Origin: a bacterium
GTDB lineage: Bacteria; Bacteroidota; Bacteroidia; Bacteroidales; Muribaculaceae
Length of the DNA stretch: 64,000 bases
Direction: 5' to 3'
Assembly (NCBI GenBank): GCA_004563195.1
Contig: SFTJ01000011.1
Coordinates: 18,625-82,624 of the forward strand
Made by a program: the position numbers and the translations under genes
In this document: piece by piece, positions 60,196-64,000 of the stretch
Position numbering within the stretch: the first letter of the stretch is position 1
Layout of the letters: every line of letters starts with the position of its first letter
The notes under the pieces: generated by a model
The model's input: the letters and a program-made list of their open reading frames with translations, nothing else
Databases searched by the model: none
Told to the model about the DNA's origin: nothing

Positions 60196-63100
60196 ATGGC
60201 AAACATCATGGTCAATCCGGGTGTGTATGAAACACTCATTTCACAAGCAATACACGAAAAGCTAAAAGATTTTTCAGAAACGGATTATTTGATAAAAACA
60301 GAGAACATCGACAGTGCAGAATCGTATAAAATGCTTGCCGAATATCTTACCGGAGTGGTATCAGCTATTCTAAAAAGCCATTTTCAGTACAAAGACTCCC
60401 CAAAAACAATATCCGCTCAAGTGGATGTAGTGAATAAGATACTACGCTTCATAGAGACAGAATGGAACGCTGAGGGAATAGAAACTACTCCCGACCTTCT
60501 ATCTGACGAGAACAAATACACCTTTCTACGTGGAATCTATAGCAAAATGGGGCTTACAAAGGAGCAAGCAGAAGCCAAAGCTAAGAATCATCCTGTGAGC
60601 GGCTACAGAGTAAGCAATTTGTTTACAGGAGGTAACGACCTATCGCTCGACGACGAAGTAAAACGCGATATTCAAACCTCCGATGAAATCGACTTTGTGA
60701 TATCATTTATCAAATTTGAAGGTTTACGATTGTTGATCGACGAACTACGAGACTTTGTCAGTCGCGAGGGTACACGCCTGCGCGTCATCACCACCACATA
60801 TATGGGTGCTACCGACCCAAAAGCCATTAGAATGTTGTTTGGCTTGAAAGAAATAGGCAATGTAGAGATAAAAGCCTCGTTTAACACCAAGCAAGAACGT
60901 CTGCACGCCAAAGCATACATTTTTTCACGAAATAGTGGCTTCGACACTGCATATATCGGTTCGAGCAACATTAGCCGTTCAGCTTTGACAAAAGGGTTGG
61001 AGTGGAATATGCGAGTAACCACCATCGAAAATGCGCATATAATAAACAAAACCAAGGCTACATTCGATAGCTATTGGAATAGCGATGACTTTGAGATAAT
61101 CGACAGCGAAGAAGCTTTATCACGATTTGCAGAAGCTATATATAATGAGAGAAACAAGGGGAAAAATGACACAGTAACAACAGAATATGTAACACGATTC
61201 GAACGAAAAACGCACCAAATAAAGGTGCTTGAAAAATTGCAATTTGAGCGTCAAATAGAGAAAAGCTACAGAAACCTCATAATTGCAGCCACAGGAACAG
61301 GAAAAACAGCTATCAGCGCATTCGACTTCAAAGATTTTAATAATCAGTTTATCAAGGAACATGGCCGTAAAGCCCGATTGCTGTTTATAGTGCATCGTGA
61401 AAAGATTTTAAAACAAGCCCGAAGCACTTACCGTTCGGTAATGGTAGATGGCAATTTTGGCGAGATTTGGACCGGTCGCATCAGCCCAAGCGTACGTAGC
61501 AACCTCGACCATCTGTTTATCACTATTCAGACACTCAACAACAATTGGGAAACATTTGAGCGAATGGGCGCCAACTACTACGACTATGTGGTAATCGACG
61601 AAGTGCACCATAGCGCTGCAGGAAGCTATAGAGAACTGTTTTCACGATTAAAACCGACAGTTTTCTTAGGACTTACGGCTACTCCTGAGCGTATGGATGG
61701 TGTGGAAATAAAGCCAGACTTCAACGACCGTTTTGCGGCCGAAATACGCTTGCAAGAGGCTCTCAATCAGCAGTTATTGGCTCCATTCGATTATTTCTGC
61801 GTTACCGACGATAGTGTCGACCTCAGCCGATTGGCTTGCAGAGGCGACCGCTATGATGTTTCGGAGCTAAATAGGATATATAATAACAATCCTGAACGTT
61901 TTGGCATCATACAGAGGGCTCTCGAAAACTATGTGACCGACCCGCACGACTGTAAAGCTGTGTGCTTCTGTTGTAGCATCGAGCATGCCGAATATATGGA
62001 TAAGCTGTTTAACCAAAATGGCTATAAATCGAAATCGGTGACATCTCGCAACTCCACCGAGATAGATGATGCTTCTATGATGTTGGCTCGCGGCGAAATC
62101 AATTACCTTTGTGTTGCCGATATGCTCAACGAAGGCATTGATATACCCGAAATTGACACTGTGTTATTCCTGCGACCAACCGAATCGCTCACTATATTCT
62201 TGCAGCAATTAGGCCGTGGACTTAGATTAGCCGATGGTAAAACCTGCCTTACAGTTCTCGATTTTGTGGCTCAAGCCAATCAGTCGTACAACTATGAAAG
62301 CCGTTTTCGTGCCCTTGTGGGAAAAACCACCGATAGTATCGAAAAAGAAATTAAGAAAGGTTTTACATTCCTTCCCAGAGGCTGCTCCATTACTATGGAA
62401 CGCCAAGCGCAGGAATATATTCTGAAAAACATCCATGAGGCTGTGTTCAATTTGAAACGTCTGAGAAAGGAATGTCGCAGTTTTACTCAAAATACAGGTC
62501 AGGAACTAACCTACGAAAACTTTATCAATAACTTTAATCTCGATTGGCGATTAGTATACAAAACGCCTGGTTCTTGGTCTCGACTTAAAGTGCAGTCGGG
62601 AATAGAAGTAGCTGATTTTGATGTAAATGACGACTATATCAAACTACTTGAAGGCGGTTTATCTCGACTATATCACACCAATAGTCATGAATATTTGAGT
62701 TATCTCGATAATCTTATTCGTATGGGTATGAAGCATCCTGAAAATGCTACAACTCGGCAGAATAAGTTCTTAAAACTATTCTACTATACTATCTGTATGA
62801 ATGACATCGAGAAAGTAAACACAAACTATAATAAAAACTTCAACACCATAGAGGAAGCTGTGCTATCTTTTGCAAACATCAAGTGGTTTATGGAGGAATT
62901 ACGCTTCTTGGTAACTTTACGACGAAATCAACTCTGTCAGACTACACAATGGCTAAAAGTAAGCGATGAAGCCGAAATAGAGTTATATGGGTGCTATAGC
63001 GCTGATGAAATACACCTTCTTCTCGAAGACAAACTCGGCAGATGGCAAGTGTTAGGCACACAATATAATCATGAAAATAAATTCGCTATGGTATTTGTGA

Positions 63101-63429
63101 CCTTGAACAAATCGGATAAAGAATACTCTCCAAGCACACTATATGAGGATTATGCTATCTCGCAGGAGCAATTTCACTGGCAATCGATGAACCAAGTGCG
63201 CCAAGACAGCGAAGAAGGGCGTCGTATCACAGAACAAAGAACAAATGGTTGGAAATTTATCCTTTTCGTTCGCGATGCCAAACAAGATGAGTATGGCAAC
63301 ACAAATGCTTATTATTGCTTAGGTTTTATGAATTATCATAGTAGTCATGGAGAATGTCCTATGAATGTGGTATGGAATATGCAGAATAACATACCAGGAT
63401 TTATTCTTGAAAACGCAAAAGCAATATAA
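60196..63429 (+). CDS. PLD-domain / SF2 helicase / DUF3427 protein
   Basis: A 1,077-residue multidomain protein. Residues 1-150 are helical; 165-300 a phospholipase-D-like nuclease domain with ERLHAKAYIF (His237, Lys239) and AYIGSSNISRSALTKGLEWN; the third HKD residue is not at the canonical position. Residues 340-560 are the first RecA-like helicase lobe: Walker A AATGTGKT (364-371), DEVHH (468-472), LTATP (493-497). Residues 570-720 are the second lobe, with motif VI QQLGRGLR (670-677). Residues 750-1070 match DUF3427. The likely reaction is ATP-driven DNA remodelling coupled to cleavage. This architecture occurs in mobile, defence-type contexts; its target is unknown. Confidence 0.88.
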   Translation: MANIMVNPGVYETLISQAIHEKLKDFSETDYLIKTENIDSAESYKMLAEYLTGVVSAILKSHFQYKDSPKTISAQVDVVNKILRFIETEWNAEGIETTPDLLSDENKYTFLRGIYSKMGLTKEQAEAKAKNHPVSGYRVSNLFTGGNDLSLDDEVKRDIQTSDEIDFVISFIKFEGLRLLIDELRDFVSREGTRLRVITTTYMGATDPKAIRMLFGLKEIGNVEIKASFNTKQERLHAKAYIFSRNSGFDTAYIGSSNISRSALTKGLEWNMRVTTIENAHIINKTKATFDSYWNSDDFEIIDSEEALSRFAEAIYNERNKGKNDTVTTEYVTRFERKTHQIKVLEKLQFERQIEKSYRNLIIAATGTGKTAISAFDFKDFNNQFIKEHGRKARLLFIVHREKILKQARSTYRSVMVDGNFGEIWTGRISPSVRSNLDHLFITIQTLNNNWETFERMGANYYDYVVIDEVHHSAAGSYRELFSRLKPTVFLGLTATPERMDGVEIKPDFNDRFAAEIRLQEALNQQLLAPFDYFCVTDDSVDLSRLACRGDRYDVSELNRIYNNNPERFGIIQRALENYVTDPHDCKAVCFCCSIEHAEYMDKLFNQNGYKSKSVTSRNSTEIDDASMMLARGEINYLCVADMLNEGIDIPEIDTVLFLRPTESLTIFLQQLGRGLRLADGKTCLTVLDFVAQANQSYNYESRFRALVGKTTDSIEKEIKKGFTFLPRGCSITMERQAQEYILKNIHEAVFNLKRLRKECRSFTQNTGQELTYENFINNFNLDWRLVYKTPGSWSRLKVQSGIEVADFDVNDDYIKLLEGGLSRLYHTNSHEYLSYLDNLIRMGMKHPENATTRQNKFLKLFYYTICMNDIEKVNTNYNKNFNTIEEAVLSFANIKWFMEELRFLVTLRRNQLCQTTQWLKVSDEAEIELYGCYSADEIHLLLEDKLGRWQVLGTQYNHENKFAMVFVTLNKSDKEYSPSTLYEDYAISQEQFHWQSMNQVRQDSEEGRRITEQRTNGWKFILFVRDAKQDEYGNTNAYYCLGFMNYHSSHGECPMNVVWNMQNNIPGFILENAKAI

Positions 63430-63443
63430 GAGCAAGATGTAAT

Positions 63444-63842
63444 ATGAGACAAATAGAAGTGGTTGCAGCAATAATCGTTAAAGACAATAAAGTGTTTGCA
63501 ACTCAGCGAGGGTATGGCGAATGGAAAGACTTTTGGGAATTTCCTGGTGGAAAAATTGATGCGGGTGAAACTCCCGAAGAAGCACTACGCCGCGAAATAA
63601 AGGAAGAATTAGATACAGAAATAGCCGTAGATAAGTTATTTACGACTATTGATTACGACTACCCTACATTCCATATTACAATGCATTGTTATCTCTGCAC
63701 CATAGAGAATGGCTCTCTTACACTACTCGAACATGAAGCAGCCAAATGGCTTTCGCTCGACCAATTAGATAGCGTAACATGGCTGCCGGCCGACCTATTG
63801 GTAATTGCTGAATTGCAAAAATCATGCATACCTTTTGGTTAA
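63444..63842 (+). CDS. MutT-like Nudix hydrolase
   Basis: A 132-residue Nudix protein. The Nudix box is GGKIDAGETPEEALRREIKEELDTEI (about residues 37-62; GX5EX7REUXEEXGU with Asp in place of Gly near the end), preceded by VVAAIIVKDNKVFATQRGYGEWKDFWEFPGG as in MutT/8-oxo-dGTP pyrophosphatases. It starts 14 bp after the helicase gene, so it belongs to the same transcript. It could cleanse oxidised nucleotides, or hydrolyse a modified nucleotide produced or sensed by the island. A hairpin follows at 63874-63905. Confidence 0.88.
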   Translation: MRQIEVVAAIIVKDNKVFATQRGYGEWKDFWEFPGGKIDAGETPEEALRREIKEELDTEIAVDKLFTTIDYDYPTFHITMHCYLCTIENGSLTLLEHEAAKWLSLDQLDSVTWLPADLLVIAELQKSCIPFG

Positions 63843-63873
63843 ATATCTGTGTGAGATAATTAAATAATTCGCG

Positions 63874-63905
63874 CACCTGTGCTTGAATTTTGCGCAGGTG
63901 GGGTG
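63874..63905 (+). terminator. Terminator of the XRE-helicase-Nudix island
   Basis: CACCTGTGC (63874-63882) pairs with GCGCAGGTG (63892-63900) with one G-U pair; GGGTGTTATTTT follows. Confidence 0.6.
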
Positions 63906-63909
63906 TTAT

Positions 63910-63944
63910 TTTGCTATCGAATTAGATATCAAATAATACCTTTT
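63910..63944 (+). promoter_or_regulatory. Possible promoter of the right-edge gene
   Basis: TTTG (63910-63913) and TACCTTTT (63937-63944), 23-bp spacer; one base off the -7 consensus. Confidence 0.35.
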
Positions 63945-63962
63945 AGCGAAAAAAATATAACT

Positions 63963-64000
63963 ATGCAAAGAGATAAAGCGATAGTGATAGCAACGGGTGA
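63963..64000 (+). CDS. N-terminus of an unidentified protein (partial)
   Basis: ATG at 63963 opens a frame MQRDKAIVIATG to the window edge. The hydrophobic strand AIVIATG could be the first strand of a nucleotide-binding fold, but twelve residues do not allow a call. Confidence 0.4.
   Translation, partial: MQRDKAIVIATG

Overview
The window looks like chromosomal DNA from an anaerobic gut Bacteroidales, probably a Muribaculaceae-type organism. Three things suggest this. Nearly every well-isolated gene is preceded by the Bacteroidetes promoter pair (-7 TAnnTTTG with a TTG/TTTG-type -33 about 19-21 bp upstream) and no Shine-Dalgarno sequence. Protein families typical of the phylum are present: DUF4251, DUF4143 ATPases, regulatory-domain beta-barrel receptors, host-glycan hydrolases. 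Secreted proteins carry Bacteroidetes-style C-terminal tails. The family-level placement is inference. I saw no rRNA, tRNA, CRISPR array or intact insertion sequence.

Layout. 1-6 kb: the end of an exported-protein gene, then rimP-nusA-infB with a hairpin leader. 6-13 kb: an ECF sigma factor with a frameshifted membrane partner, two small secreted proteins, two FKBP prolyl isomerases (one cytosolic, one lipoprotein), an Lrp-type regulator and folK. 13.3-17.6 kb: sialidase, serine-type sulfatase and a GH109-like glycosidase, a set suited to trimming sulfated and sialylated mucin O-glycans. 17.7-22.7 kb: DUF805 and DUF4251 proteins, a DUF4143 ATPase surrounded by palindromes, recA, and two probable small RNA genes. 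22.7-30.6 kb: HXXEE, GNAT and DJ-1/glyoxalase-fusion genes, a lipoprotein nitroreductase, a toxin-antitoxin pair bracketed by duplicated hairpins, gdhA and proBA. 31-37 kb: a secreted protein, an SGNH/MBOAT O-acetylation pair and lrgAB. 37-48 kb: an outer-membrane receptor-like barrel with an in-frame stop before its tail, an MsbA-like exporter, a second DUF4143 ATPase behind 33-bp iterons, MscS, an LtaS-like phosphatase/transferase and an LD-carboxypeptidase. 48-59.3 kb: a caspase-like protein and a full glycerophosphodiester/glycerol-3-phosphate locus (glpR, glpABC, GDPD, porin, glpT). 59.6-63.8 kb: an XRE regulator, a PLD/SF2 helicase/DUF3427 protein and a Nudix hydrolase, which together look like a defence or repair island.

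Genes that work together: the glp block has a regulator, two phased promoters and direct-repeat operators, and would take glycerophosphodiesters across the outer membrane, hydrolyse them, import G3P and oxidise it to DHAP. The 13-17 kb block would remove sialic acid, sulfate and alpha-GalNAc in turn. The non-coding DNA is unusually rich in repeats: a ~255-bp composite palindromic element occurs three times in full and once truncated, usually next to CACGGATTTTCACA-type satellite sequence, and there are further palindromes, iterons and a 9-bp tandem repeat.

The best candidates for something undescribed are the XRE-helicase-Nudix island, the DUF4143 ATPases with their palindrome or iteron control regions, the stop codon inside the receptor tail, and the hairpin-bracketed toxin-antitoxin insertion.
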